In this document: piece after piece, positions 54,601-64,000 of the stretch | How positions within the stretch are numbered: the first letter of the stretch is position 1 | Layout: every line of letters starts with the position of its first letter | Assembly: GCA_963970005.1 (NCBI GenBank) | Contig: CAXAMN010003558.1 | Span: forward strand, 630,275-694,274 | Direction: 5' to 3' | DNA from: Durusdinium trenchii | Lineage: Eukaryota; Sar; Dinophyceae; Suessiales; Symbiodiniaceae | DNA length: 64,000 nt | Translations under genes and position numbers: made by a program | The notes under the pieces: generated by a model | The model's database searches: none | Told to the model about the DNA's origin: nothing | Seen by the model: the letters and a program-made list of their open reading frames with translations, nothing else

Positions 54601-55734
54601 CCAGGACCCGAAGACAGATATTTATATAACAACAATTGGATGTGTGTCGTGTTTTTGAGCGATGTCTTAGAGGAATTGAGCCGAAGATTTGGAAGAAGCT
54701 GCAGAAGGAGCTTCTTAGCCCACAGTGGTGACGCAAGGATGCCACTGGTCCAATATGACCTGTATGGAACCATGTCCAGATGTGAACAATTCATTTTCTG
54801 GAGTTGGAACATGTTGGAACCTACATGTGAAATCCGAAACTTTCACCTAACGTGCCCGGACGAACGAACCCCGAAATCCTTGGAGGTCCAAATCGGTCGA
54901 AATCGTAAGTACCTGTCGTTGGAGCCGAAGTAGATTCGAGCAAAGAGCACCAACCCAAGCACTTTTGATCTTGGCCGGCTGGGCGTTTTGGTGGGAGAGG
55001 TGTGCACACTGGAAGGGTAATGGGCCTTCACTGGCAAGGTTCTTGAACAGCTACCCTGTAATTGTATATCACATTCTTCTGCGAGCATTTCAGTGGAGAG
55101 CAACTGGCCGCCAATATCACTTATATATAATACTTATAATATAGTGTTTGGAACACAGAATTGATTTGTTCTTTCATTTGAAGCCACACTGTCGGGTCCA
55201 TAGCTCCTGTTTCTGTGAGGGCGGGACAGGAGTAGAGTGGAGGTTACACAGGAATTCAATCGATACCATATGTTCCGTGCCAAACACAAACATGTGTTTG
55301 TAATTCAGCCCTTTTGGTGGAATGCGTCCCAAAATGTTTGTATCAACTGAAGTCCAGGTACATCGGGTGCAAAGCTCCTACATCTGTGTCGGGGTTGCGT
55401 AGGGAATGGAGTTTCTCTCGTTTTGCACCAGGATTCCCAGCATCTTCAGCATTCCCTGAGACTTCCATGGCGAAGTTCGAACGAGTCTTCCTCCTTCAAC
55501 TTGACCAAGCTTGCCGTAGAGACCAATTGCACCATAGATCAACTGGGAGGTCTAGAGATCTAAGACTTACATTGACCATTTAATACCATTTGCATGATCT
55601 ATTGATATATATATATATGTGAATATATGAATAATGCGAGTGGATCTTAATCAGCGAAGTTTGAAGCTATCACTGACGGTCCATAAGCGGCGTAGCGTCG
55701 GAACGGAAACCGCACCTTTTCTAGTCGCTTGATC

Positions 55735-55745
55735 CTTGAGCCAAA
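55735..55745 (-). other. 11-bp match to the end of the dinoflagellate spliced leader
   Basis: On the minus strand TTTGGCTCAAG equals the last 11 bases of the known 22-nt dinoflagellate spliced leader. The bases upstream do not match. A chance 11-mer is expected at a few percent in a window this size, so this may be a truncated relict leader or coincidence. Confidence 0.25.
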
Positions 55746-56326
55746 GTACATATGGTACATATATATGTACAAGTTGCACTGTACGTGTCGCTGCACTTCC
55801 ATTCGCACCCCCCATGTGAACGGCAACAATATGTTCCGATCACACACGAAAATTTAGGGATGTAAGTGCTACAAAAGAAATTGTATGATTTGCCGCGAGA
55901 CTCATATGAGGCTCATACTACGAAACATGCTGGACTAAAGCGGACTTTTACATATAAAGTGTGCAACTATGGCTCAGAACCTTTGAAAAATCGAATTGAA
56001 CAAGTGAGACAGTCACGAGGCCTCGCTCAGTATCCACTCAAAAGAGCATCGCTTTGATGTAGATCCGAACTGGTGACTTCCACGTAGATGTCACATCGGC
56101 AACTGACTTCACACTCCTCAAAAGATGTAGGTTTTGGTTTGGATACACTTACAGAACGGCAAGTCGGAGAGACAGTCGGTGACTGTCTGCCTTCCATTAT
56201 GCTCATGGTATCAAATCGTCAATCCGAATTTGCAACGATACACTTACAGCGTTTCAGGTCAGATAAACATCCGGTGAATGATTTCCTCCCTGGTTTGCAT
56301 GGTATCCTCATAGTCGTTCAAAGAAA

Positions 56327-59300
56327 TCACCACTGGTGATAACCTCTCCATCCACGATGATCCCAGCTGCCCTGAGCATCCCACCGATCATCCTCTCCCC
56401 TCTTGGACTTTCCCTTGGACTTGCTCTTTCCCTTCCCCTTTTCAGAAGGTTGAGGTACTTCGCGACGTTCTTGCGTTAGCGCCGGCCTCCAAGATGTTCC
56501 AGATTGGCCTCCTCCTTTGGAATGTCCTCGGGATGATGAAGAAGTTGTACCTTCTGCTGCATGTGCGTTGGCGGCAAGATCTTCCTGCAAAGCTTGCTCA
56601 AACACATCGGTAGCACTGGATGGTGATTTATCATGTGGTCTGGCTTTTGGAGCAGCCTTCGCCTTGTTCTCCTCTGCTGATGAGGGCCCGAAACTCTTAG
56701 ATGCTGTTGAAGGTTTTAGCTCCTCACTTGGTGCTGACGACGGCTTGGCCTTGGTTCTGGGTGTAGATGCTGGCTTTGCCTCAGCTCTTGACGAAGATGC
56801 TGCTTTCGCTTCAGACTTAGTCGTTGATGTTGACTTAGCTGTTGCCTTGGCTGCCTGCTTCTTCTTGCCCTGAATCTCCTTGGCCCTATCTCCAAAGCCT
56901 AGACGATTGGTAAGAGCTTGAACATGCTTATGTTCTACCACGCTCATCCATCTCTCTGTATGTCCAACGTTGGGGTTTCTGGCCATTGACTCTACGACTT
57001 CCTGAGCTTGTGGGGGCAACCTGATCTCATGTTGATCAATGATCAACAGAATAGACTTCTCCCACTTGCTCTTCATTCTCGAGTACATGATGTCCAGAGG
57101 ATCGATCACCTTGTGGTAGGGTGATGTAACGTCGGTTCTAAAATAAGAATATGTCCGACACCCATAAATCGCATGGATGCACTTCTGTACCAATTCAGTC
57201 ATTGCGCTGGCTTTCTTCGCTTTCAACTCCTCAAGCTGGGCATCAGTCAAGTCGGTGGAGTGTTCGAAGTTGCCATATTCCTCCTTGAAGGATTGCGGAG
57301 TATGACCAAATGATAGGATCACGAGTGCCACCTTGCAAATGAATTGCTCTCCTCTGAATCGGTGCCAGGCCTCCTCAGTTGTAATATTGTTGTCGTTGGC
57401 AAAGATTAACATCATATCATCTGTTGGATCCAATGGTCTCCCATCGTCATCGATTTCAGTGGAATCCCCTGTACCGAACTTGCTTATCACATCCAGGCGC
57501 TTCCTTTTCCAATTTGCTTTGAAGTCGGTAAGGCTGGTGCAATAGTAGCTCTTGTACATCAGGGAGATCATGTTCAGCACACATTTGACCACATACCTAT
57601 CCATCAAACCCGATGCATTCACGGAGACGTCCTGACAGTAGGCTCTCTCTTGATGCGCATAGATTCGAGGTTCCGGTACTCGACAATAGATGGGGAGATC
57701 TTCGTTGTCTCTTCCTTCTTCGGGATTGAACTCGGTTGCTCCATGTTGTGCATAGTATCCCGGTTCATCACGATCTGTCGGTCGATTCGCCTCCGGATGT
57801 AAGTCGTCGGTGACGTCTTCATCCTCGGGCTCACCATCTTGACGTTTCTTCCCCTCATATTGTTGTGTGCTCCTCTGGATCTCGATGATCACGTTTCGTT
57901 CGTCTTCATCTTCTAGATCAGAATCACGACCGTAGTCGATCTCGTCCTCATTGAAAGATGGGGTCTCGACATTGTCACTCTTGAAGTTTTCTGCACCATC
58001 AGACGGTTTGGAAGGATCTAGATTGTCCATGTCCTCGTCGTCGTCAGCAGCTTCAGTTTGAGCGATGTCTTCTTCCCAAGCCTTTCTGATCTCGTCCATA
58101 GTGGCCTGGTCCAATATATCTTGATCATCATCTTCAGGCTCCTTCTTTTCCTTCTTTTCCTCTTCATCGTCGCTCACAAGATCAACGGGTGAATCGGAAA
58201 TGACAGTGTTGCGAATACCACACGAGAGTAGCCTGCCTTGACAAGATAGACACACGGACAAAGATGAAGAAGTCAGATGCATACATGATGGACACAAAAT
58301 ATTGCCATCCACGTTGCGATACCCTTCACATGTTCTGGAGATGATTTCGTCCCAAGTTTCCTCACTGATGGAATCCTCGATCAGCTCTCCATTGTCATCG
58401 AATCGTACTTCATCGATAAGGGACACGAGCTTTTGGACGTTGTCATCTGTCGCCGAGGCTGACTTCGTGACTTCGTCGGCTCTCTCGAGGATGGTATGCT
58501 TCTGAGCAACCCAAAGTCCACGACGTGCCGCTAGAACAACTTGCTCTCCAGTGCTTCCTAGCAGGAGTCTCCTCCATGCCTGAACGTGGTCGTCCCAATA
58601 CCAAGCACCTCGTACACATCTCCATGGAACTTCTCTAAAAACAACAGTGTAGGAATTCTCCGAAATTCTTCCCCCAAGCTTCCTCAAAGTCATGATTGGA
58701 ACATAAAGGCAAACGGGCATTCCCACTCTTGGCCATCTTGATCTCAGAATCTTTGATGATCGATCATCCCACGGCGCAAAGTGGTTGAAGAAAACACTAC
58801 CTCTATATCCCTCCGTTCCACCAGGGACAATTCCTAGTTTCATGATTGACTCAATATTGGAAAGCGATGTCATGTGAAAGCTTCCTCCAAGCTGCATTGC
58901 CACATTCTCTGGAATGAGATGTGAAGTCCACACAGGATATATTGACACATCCTCTTCAAGAACAGTCTCTCTTCCAGAATTGTGAGAGGCAACAGCTCGA
59001 ATTGCACAAGGAACGATCCAACGTTCATGCTTCAGAAATGACGGTGCGTCTGTGCTGTAAAACATGAGGTTTGCCCAGTATTGCCTTTCCTCTTCGAGTG
59101 AGACATCCTCCTTTGAGATACGAATGGCGGCAATCTGATAGCGTACTCTGTTCTGCAACTTCTTTGCATGCCACATCGCCTTGCATAAATACTGGTATCG
59201 CTCTGTCTTGACATCTTGACGATGCCGATCACCTGAGATAGTACTGATATCGACACCATCGTTGAAGACATGGTCATATTCCAGGATCTCATCGATGTTC

Positions 59301-62300
59301 ACCCATCCACCCTCATTGCACTTCGGGGACACATGAGGTTTTCGACCGCGGTGCGATTGAATCCCATTATGCTTTCCCACTCCATGCCTGAGTAGTCTAT
59401 TGAGTCTATGGCTAATCTCGTTGACCCTCTGACTCTCCTCGCTGAACTTGTCGATGCGAGTTGCTGGGTTCATCTTTGGTGGATCCGTGAAAGTTGCATC
59501 TCTCTCCGGTCCATTCCAGTACTCCACATAGAATGTAACTCCATACTGTGGAATGATCTCGATGCTTCCTCTATCGCAAGTCACCTCAATCTGCCGATAT
59601 CCAACCTTTTGAACTTGTTGTGGGTCAGGAGCAAGGTCCTTCACTTTGGGCATCTTTATTCCGAGTGCTGCAGCCTCCTGAATAAGTGCATCAAGTTCCC
59701 ACTTTCCATTAGGACCTGATCTATCAACCCTGTGATTTGCGACCCTGTACTCTCCTCCTTCTTTGTCATCGGCAATGTCAAAGAGGTCGACGGGCTCTTT
59801 GAATCTGGTGACGAAACTGGCGTTCCCAAAGGCCTTCTTGGTTGCCTCGACCGCTTTCGCGTATTCCTCTTTTGCAGAGTCTGACGATTGTGGTCTACCT
59901 TTGGCTCTCGGAGAGTGAGGTGGTACCTTACCTCCTAGTTCCGGCTCTTCTTCGGGAAGTTCAATATCTTCATCATCCACATCCATGTAGTCCTCGTCTT
60001 CGACGTCTTTGGATGACTTTGCTTTCCTCTTTCGGCTTTCAACATCACGTCGGATGATTGCCTTGTCGTCCTCGGTGAAGCACTTGCGCATAGTTTCCTC
60101 CATGTAAGAGAATGAGTTCATCAACTCGTCCTTCTTCTCAGTGTTGGGACAAATAGCCAGGTGATGTTGGTTTGAACCACAACAATAGCACACCTTTTGG
60201 CTCACTGCGCGTGCTCTGACCCTTCTGAGGTTGTCATAGGCGGCTTTCCAGTTGGAAGCGGTTGCTGTACCTTGCCCACTGCGCTTGGCAGCTCTTTTCC
60301 GTTCTTCAGTATCTGGATTCGATGTCGGGTAGTGCGACCATGTTTTCGTCGGGGATACTGAACGACCTTCCCCATCCTTGTAGTCTTGCGGATCAAGCTC
60401 AGGCGTAGGTGGTTCAGGCTCCTCGACTCCTGGAGTGGTACTCGCAGGGTCGGCTTCGCCATCCTTCATCTCTACATCAGGCTCTTCCGTAGACGTTCTC
60501 TTGGGCTCTGGGGCTATGGCCAGTCGTACCATTCTCCTGAACTCTGGTCTGGTAGCATACCTGGACATGACGGCATCGATACAGGCTCGTTCTTCAGCTG
60601 TAACATGGAGCCCTGAAGGTTTATTCCTCTTGGTGTTGTCATTGATTGATTTTCGGCTCGCTGCATAGAAGTGAAGAAAAGACATTTCTATACCTCTTCT
60701 GCATTCATTGATCTGAGCCCAATCCTCGAACAGCGTGTCTTTGAAGATGCCGGCCAGTTCGAGAACACCAGTCCAAAACTCCATGATATCGCCCGCAAGC
60801 TCAGAATTTGTAACAGTCCTATATTCATTCAACGAGAAGACGTCCTGGTACTCCTTGTGCGTGAAGAAGTATTGGATGTAGTCGTGGTACGCCACATTCC
60901 CATAGTCCATATACGCTCGGAAGCCATAGTCTTCACTGTCTGGATCATAGTCTCGGTGGATGAAAAGAGTGGATCCCTTCCCTTGGGTACAGTACTGTTC
61001 CACAAGTTCCGACGGGGCTCTGATTCCACCATGATGCGAAATAGCTTTCAATGCTCCTTGAATCCAAGGCGGATTCTTTCTGGATAGCATCATCGCACCC
61101 TCGACCATGAATTCACGGAGATTCTGCGCTGGATACAAACGGTTCCAGTCAGCATTCTTCTCCCAAAGGACTCTAACTCTCACTGCAGTTTCCCAAATGC
61201 TTTCTCTTTCTTGTTGAATCGTGGGAGTGCCGCTCTGAACACACCAAAAGTTGAAGTTGCAATTCACACAATGGCTTCTATTGTCTTTGTGTGTGTTCCA
61301 ATCCTTGGATGCATCACGTTTGTTGCAATCTTCACAAAGATATGGTGCGGCATCTGCAGTGGCTTTGTAATTCTCAACTCTCCGATTTCCCGTCATCCAA
61401 TATTCCATCCTGTCCTCCTCAGGCTCCGGATCTTTCAGAACGAATCTGATGTCCCTCCATTCGGTACCTTGACTGAAGCTCCCACCAACAGTATGCTTCG
61501 TGCTGGTCTTCTTCGGTTGCCCATCGCTTGCCGACATAGCAACGTTCAAGTACCTGTCGAAGTTGTCCTGAGAAATTGGGACCTGGATCTCGTCCTCTGC
61601 CATGTTGTTCAAAGCACTGACATGAACTTTATTCATTGAACACAATAGGATGACCCTTTCTCTCGTGAGTTGTTTCTCCATCACAGCCCAAATCTTGTTC
61701 TTGTCGCCGCCTGTGATATAGTTCGCACTGGGAGCACCTGCAACTGAGTACATAGCTTTCCAGGCACGTGACGATTTGGTGGCCAAGGCACCACTTCGTC
61801 TCACTTGGTCTACAATGTCGGTGACAATGTGACTGTGATCATATCTTGCTGGCCCGAAGAACTTTGAATCTGGCTGGATGTTCACGAATACTGGAGTAGT
61901 CAGGAGCTGTCCGATCGAATGGACCTTTTCAGCCAACTTCCTTGAGAACTCTTTGAATGTCGCCTCGGTCAACCTCAGTGTGCTGCCGTTCAGAAACATA
62001 CAATGAAGACACAGCCAGATGTGGACGGTTGTACCGTCCCCCTGATCTTGTCCATGTTCTTCCAAGAAAACGACTACTCTATCAAGAGTATCCAGGATGT
62101 CTTGATGCCTTTCTCCCTGAACTTGGAATACACAGCAATTTTCGAATGCCATCTCAGTTCGGATACCGTACTGCATCGTTGTGATTTTCTTTGACGAACT
62201 TGCTCTAGTCGCATAGTCAAGGTCTGTCACAAGAATGGTGTGTCCGGTACCGACTCCTCTAATCTGGCCACTCAAATGATCAACATCCATGACTCCTGTA

Positions 62301-64000
62301 TCCCCGTCAATCATCACCTTGTCCTTCTCCTCGGTGTGGCACCCAACTTTGGATGAAAGGAACTTGATGTGATATGCGGCCTTCTCTGGCACATCGTTCA
62401 ACTTCAAGATAAGTACCATGGCCCTTGCTGAGGGATACTGAAAACAACTTGTCAGATCGAACTCTTCAACCATCTCAACATAGAGCTTTGTCCAAAAACC
62501 ATCGCTCTCGTTCACTTTTGTCCTCAAATGAGAATCGGTGAGAGGTTGAAGCCCCATTGATGAACTCGATCTATAATTTCCACCCAAAGTCACCCCGACA
62601 TAATACGTGAGCCTTCTCACATACTGTCTCCAATCTCTTCCTGGCTCGGCTGTACGAGGACCAGCAAACGGAGCTGTAGCGTAAGCAGTGGTACTGCTTC
62701 GATAAGTCCAGAGATTGAATATGATGGGTTTGCCAAGGTAGTCCATACCGTTGCACCCGATAGTCGTCACACCTTCAGGAGGAAGTGTGACAAACCATTC
62801 TTTTGGCTGCGCAGGCTGTTTCGGCTTCGGCATGGGTTTGCACTTTGGCGGAGCTTTCGGTGGAGGTCGTGGAACATCATACGCTCCATGAGGTACATCG
62901 GATGACCAAGGATCCCATTGTTCATTGTTCCTTTCCCAAGGTGGCCTAGGACCTGAACTAGATGAAGTGTAAGGACCGCCCGGTGGTACCGAACTTCCTT
63001 TTCCTCCAAAAGTCTGGGTATAGTCATCACGATTCTTTGGTGCTCCACTTTGATCTCTTGCCCTTCTTGCTTCCTCCCTCATCTGTTTGGTGATTTCATC
63101 CTGACTAAGCCCTTTGTTCTTGGCATGATGGACCCGAAATTGACACAACCATTGAGGTTCCACCGCACTGAAATCTTTCAGATTGGGTGGTCCGATTGAG
63201 GGATTCTCGAAGGTCAAGTAGATCTTCTCCTTTGGCTTGCCCAAGGTCTCCAGATCTGGTTCTTCATCCAGGTTGGCTTCGGATAAATGGAGCTCTGCAA
63301 TGTACTGATTCAAGATACTGATCGATGTGTCCCTTGCGAGAAGATCTCGATGGACTCCTAGTTCAGCACCAAGAACATTGTAACCTGCTGTCCACACATC
63401 CGGTTTCACCTCTGGAAACCATTCTTTCAAATGCTGGAATGCAGCGAGCATCTGCGCATTCGTTTCAGATCTGAGGGAAATGGCAGAGTGCTCAATGACA
63501 TGCCTATTAATGCATTGATACAACGCTTGGATGCACTGGAAATTGTTGATTGCGGCACATCTTTCCAAGGTTCCTCCCGATTGCCCTTTTGCAATGATCT
63601 GAATGAGGTCAGTCAAAGATGTGAGATCTTCGGGATGATTCTTGTTGCGAAACCTCAATGCAAATCCCAATGACGCACCCGCCAAGCTGATGTATCTGCA
63701 GCTGCGTTCCCAATGTTCGCCGGTCGTTGCCATGTAGTTGCTGCTACGACCTTCAATGGGTATCCTGTGATGCAGATCATTCATGGAATCATAGAAGTAC
63801 CCGTCCCTCGTGATGTCTAGAAGTGAATCTTTTGACATCGCAGTGGAATTGATACCTTTCATGCCTCGTTTGGCGACCTTCTCATTCAGGTCTGCCAACA
63901 TCCCTTTGACTGGTGCTTCTTGGTTGAAGGGTTCCGGCATGAATAAAGCCAAGAGATTGTCTGCAAATAATTCCAACCTGTCCCAAATATCATTGGATGC
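56327..64000 (-). CDS. Giant intronless multidomain protein with KptA/Tpt1-like domain (5' partial)
   Basis: One frame is open from the window edge (64000) to TGA at 56327, over 2,550 codons, and the true start lies outside. Features in order: a helical N-terminal part (about 63950-63100), a Pro-rich linker (about 62870-62790, PRPPPKAPPKCKPMPKPK), a large unrecognised globular region (62700-61600), a zinc-ribbon-like module (61345-61240, CEDC...HCVNC), a perfect CX2CX4HX4C knuckle CYCCGSNQHHLAIC (60190-60149), a KptA/Tpt1-like domain (about 59460-58540), a second ribbon (58305-58210, CPSC...CLSC), an acidic stretch (58190-57880), a globular C-terminal part, and a Lys/Ala/Ser then Gly-Lys tail. 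In the KptA part RLNRLLRHGVGKHNG holds the Arg-His pair. SFHMTSLSNIESIMKLGI and GYRGSVFF match the YHGT...I...GL and R.HVH segments, and RISENSYTVV matches the SxNG-type strand. Tpt1/KptA removes splice-junction 2'-phosphates from tRNA using NAD+. Whether this copy is active is unknown. Confidence 0.88.
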   Translation of the reverse strand, partial: ASNDIWDRLELFADNLLALFMPEPFNQEAPVKGMLADLNEKVAKRGMKGINSTAMSKDSLLDITRDGYFYDSMNDLHHRIPIEGRSSNYMATTGEHWERSCRYISLAGASLGFALRFRNKNHPEDLTSLTDLIQIIAKGQSGGTLERCAAINNFQCIQALYQCINRHVIEHSAISLRSETNAQMLAAFQHLKEWFPEVKPDVWTAGYNVLGAELGVHRDLLARDTSISILNQYIAELHLSEANLDEEPDLETLGKPKEKIYLTFENPSIGPPNLKDFSAVEPQWLCQFRVHHAKNKGLSQDEITKQMREEARRARDQSGAPKNRDDYTQTFGGKGSSVPPGGPYTSSSSGPRPPWERNNEQWDPWSSDVPHGAYDVPRPPPKAPPKCKPMPKPKQPAQPKEWFVTLPPEGVTTIGCNGMDYLGKPIIFNLWTYRSSTTAYATAPFAGPRTAEPGRDWRQYVRRLTYYVGVTLGGNYRSSSSMGLQPLTDSHLRTKVNESDGFWTKLYVEMVEEFDLTSCFQYPSARAMVLILKLNDVPEKAAYHIKFLSSKVGCHTEEKDKVMIDGDTGVMDVDHLSGQIRGVGTGHTILVTDLDYATRASSSKKITTMQYGIRTEMAFENCCVFQVQGERHQDILDTLDRVVVFLEEHGQDQGDGTTVHIWLCLHCMFLNGSTLRLTEATFKEFSRKLAEKVHSIGQLLTTPVFVNIQPDSKFFGPARYDHSHIVTDIVDQVRRSGALATKSSRAWKAMYSVAGAPSANYITGGDKNKIWAVMEKQLTRERVILLCSMNKVHVSALNNMAEDEIQVPISQDNFDRYLNVAMSASDGQPKKTSTKHTVGGSFSQGTEWRDIRFVLKDPEPEEDRMEYWMTGNRRVENYKATADAAPYLCEDCNKRDASKDWNTHKDNRSHCVNCNFNFWCVQSGTPTIQQERESIWETAVRVRVLWEKNADWNRLYPAQNLREFMVEGAMMLSRKNPPWIQGALKAISHHGGIRAPSELVEQYCTQGKGSTLFIHRDYDPDSEDYGFRAYMDYGNVAYHDYIQYFFTHKEYQDVFSLNEYRTVTNSELAGDIMEFWTGVLELAGIFKDTLFEDWAQINECRRGIEMSFLHFYAASRKSINDNTKRNKPSGLHVTAEERACIDAVMSRYATRPEFRRMVRLAIAPEPKRTSTEEPDVEMKDGEADPASTTPGVEEPEPPTPELDPQDYKDGEGRSVSPTKTWSHYPTSNPDTEERKRAAKRSGQGTATASNWKAAYDNLRRVRARAVSQKVCYCCGSNQHHLAICPNTEKKDELMNSFSYMEETMRKCFTEDDKAIIRRDVESRKRKAKSSKDVEDEDYMDVDDEDIELPEEEPELGGKVPPHSPRAKGRPQSSDSAKEEYAKAVEATKKAFGNASFVTRFKEPVDLFDIADDKEGGEYRVANHRVDRSGPNGKWELDALIQEAAALGIKMPKVKDLAPDPQQVQKVGYRQIEVTCDRGSIEIIPQYGVTFYVEYWNGPERDATFTDPPKMNPATRIDKFSEESQRVNEISHRLNRLLRHGVGKHNGIQSHRGRKPHVSPKCNEGGWVNIDEILEYDHVFNDGVDISTISGDRHRQDVKTERYQYLCKAMWHAKKLQNRVRYQIAAIRISKEDVSLEEERQYWANLMFYSTDAPSFLKHERWIVPCAIRAVASHNSGRETVLEEDVSIYPVWTSHLIPENVAMQLGGSFHMTSLSNIESIMKLGIVPGGTEGYRGSVFFNHFAPWDDRSSKILRSRWPRVGMPVCLYVPIMTLRKLGGRISENSYTVVFREVPWRCVRGAWYWDDHVQAWRRLLLGSTGEQVVLAARRGLWVAQKHTILERADEVTKSASATDDNVQKLVSLIDEVRFDDNGELIEDSISEETWDEIISRTCEGYRNVDGNILCPSCMHLTSSSLSVCLSCQGRLLSCGIRNTVISDSPVDLVSDDEEEKKEKKEPEDDDQDILDQATMDEIRKAWEEDIAQTEAADDDEDMDNLDPSKPSDGAENFKSDNVETPSFNEDEIDYGRDSDLEDEDERNVIIEIQRSTQQYEGKKRQDGEPEDEDVTDDLHPEANRPTDRDEPGYYAQHGATEFNPEEGRDNEDLPIYCRVPEPRIYAHQERAYCQDVSVNASGLMDRYVVKCVLNMISLMYKSYYCTSLTDFKANWKRKRLDVISKFGTGDSTEIDDDGRPLDPTDDMMLIFANDNNITTEEAWHRFRGEQFICKVALVILSFGHTPQSFKEEYGNFEHSTDLTDAQLEELKAKKASAMTELVQKCIHAIYGCRTYSYFRTDVTSPYHKVIDPLDIMYSRMKSKWEKSILLIIDQHEIRLPPQAQEVVESMARNPNVGHTERWMSVVEHKHVQALTNRLGFGDRAKEIQGKKKQAAKATAKSTSTTKSEAKAASSSRAEAKPASTPRTKAKPSSAPSEELKPSTASKSFGPSSAEENKAKAAPKARPHDKSPSSATDVFEQALQEDLAANAHAAEGTTSSSSRGHSKGGGQSGTSWRPALTQERREVPQPSEKGKGKSKSKGKSKRGEDDRWDAQGSWDHRGWRGYHQW

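Noticed and set aside
1-64000. tRNA or rRNA genes
   Set aside because: Reading by eye found no cloverleaf with A and B box words and no rRNA-like conserved block. A covariance-model scan would be needed to exclude tRNAs fully.

Overview
This looks like nuclear DNA of a dinoflagellate, most probably a Symbiodiniaceae-type alga (inference). The evidence is sparse coding in short exons behind pyrimidine-rich acceptors, GT-AG and apparent GC-AG introns as short as about 50-70 bp, many satellites and fold-back repeats, and one giant reading frame with a KptA/Tpt1 RNA 2'-phosphotransferase-like domain. Nothing resembles a bacterial operon, and I saw no rRNA, tRNA, CRISPR array or replication origin.

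The clearest gene is at the right edge: one uninterrupted minus-strand frame from 64000 (open at the window edge) to a stop at 56327, more than 2,550 codons. It carries two zinc-ribbon-like modules, a perfect CCHC zinc knuckle, a KptA/Tpt1-like ART-fold domain, a long acidic segment and a basic low-complexity tail. It has no introns, whereas the rest of the window is cut into exons of 50-300 bp.

Elsewhere I read exons directly from frame, composition and splice sites. Almost all lie on the minus strand, as expected for unidirectional dinoflagellate gene arrays. The best models are: 250-660, 1452-1702, 5679-6003, 7037-7486, 10033-10440, a multi-exon gene at 12468-14608, 18231-18446, a GT8-glycosyltransferase-like gene at 24805-26003, 30863-31286, a cluster at 36605-39167, and a run from 39.6 to 54.6 kb. 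That run holds an N-terminal FAD-binding exon (54470-54600) and, in the right order, an exon like the C-terminal FAD motif of fumarate reductase-type flavoproteins (42630-42856). The clear exception is a four-exon plus-strand cysteine-rich gene at 18561-19651. None of these models has transcript support here. Phases were checked by hand where stated.

Repeats dominate the rest. There is a 13-bp minisatellite (15.0-16.5 kb) followed by 52-bp, degenerate ~55-60-bp and 10-bp arrays. A dispersed family with CTAGTAG and CCAGGAGC motifs occurs at about twelve sites, with a 39-bp tandem array at 48.3-49.0 kb interrupted by a 10-N gap. Several fold-back (MITE-like) elements are present, some inside or at the edge of introns. 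Two near-identical 390-bp direct repeats (33.4 and 34.6 kb) resemble a miniature LTR element. A 24-bp array (50.2-50.5 kb) and several microsatellites complete the picture.

Stretches over 300 bp not listed (for example 661-1451, 10441-12467, 23.0-24.8, 26.0-27.2, 32.3-33.4, 43.0-45.4, 55.0-56.3 kb) hold only short unconvincing frames or scattered repeats, as far as I can tell.
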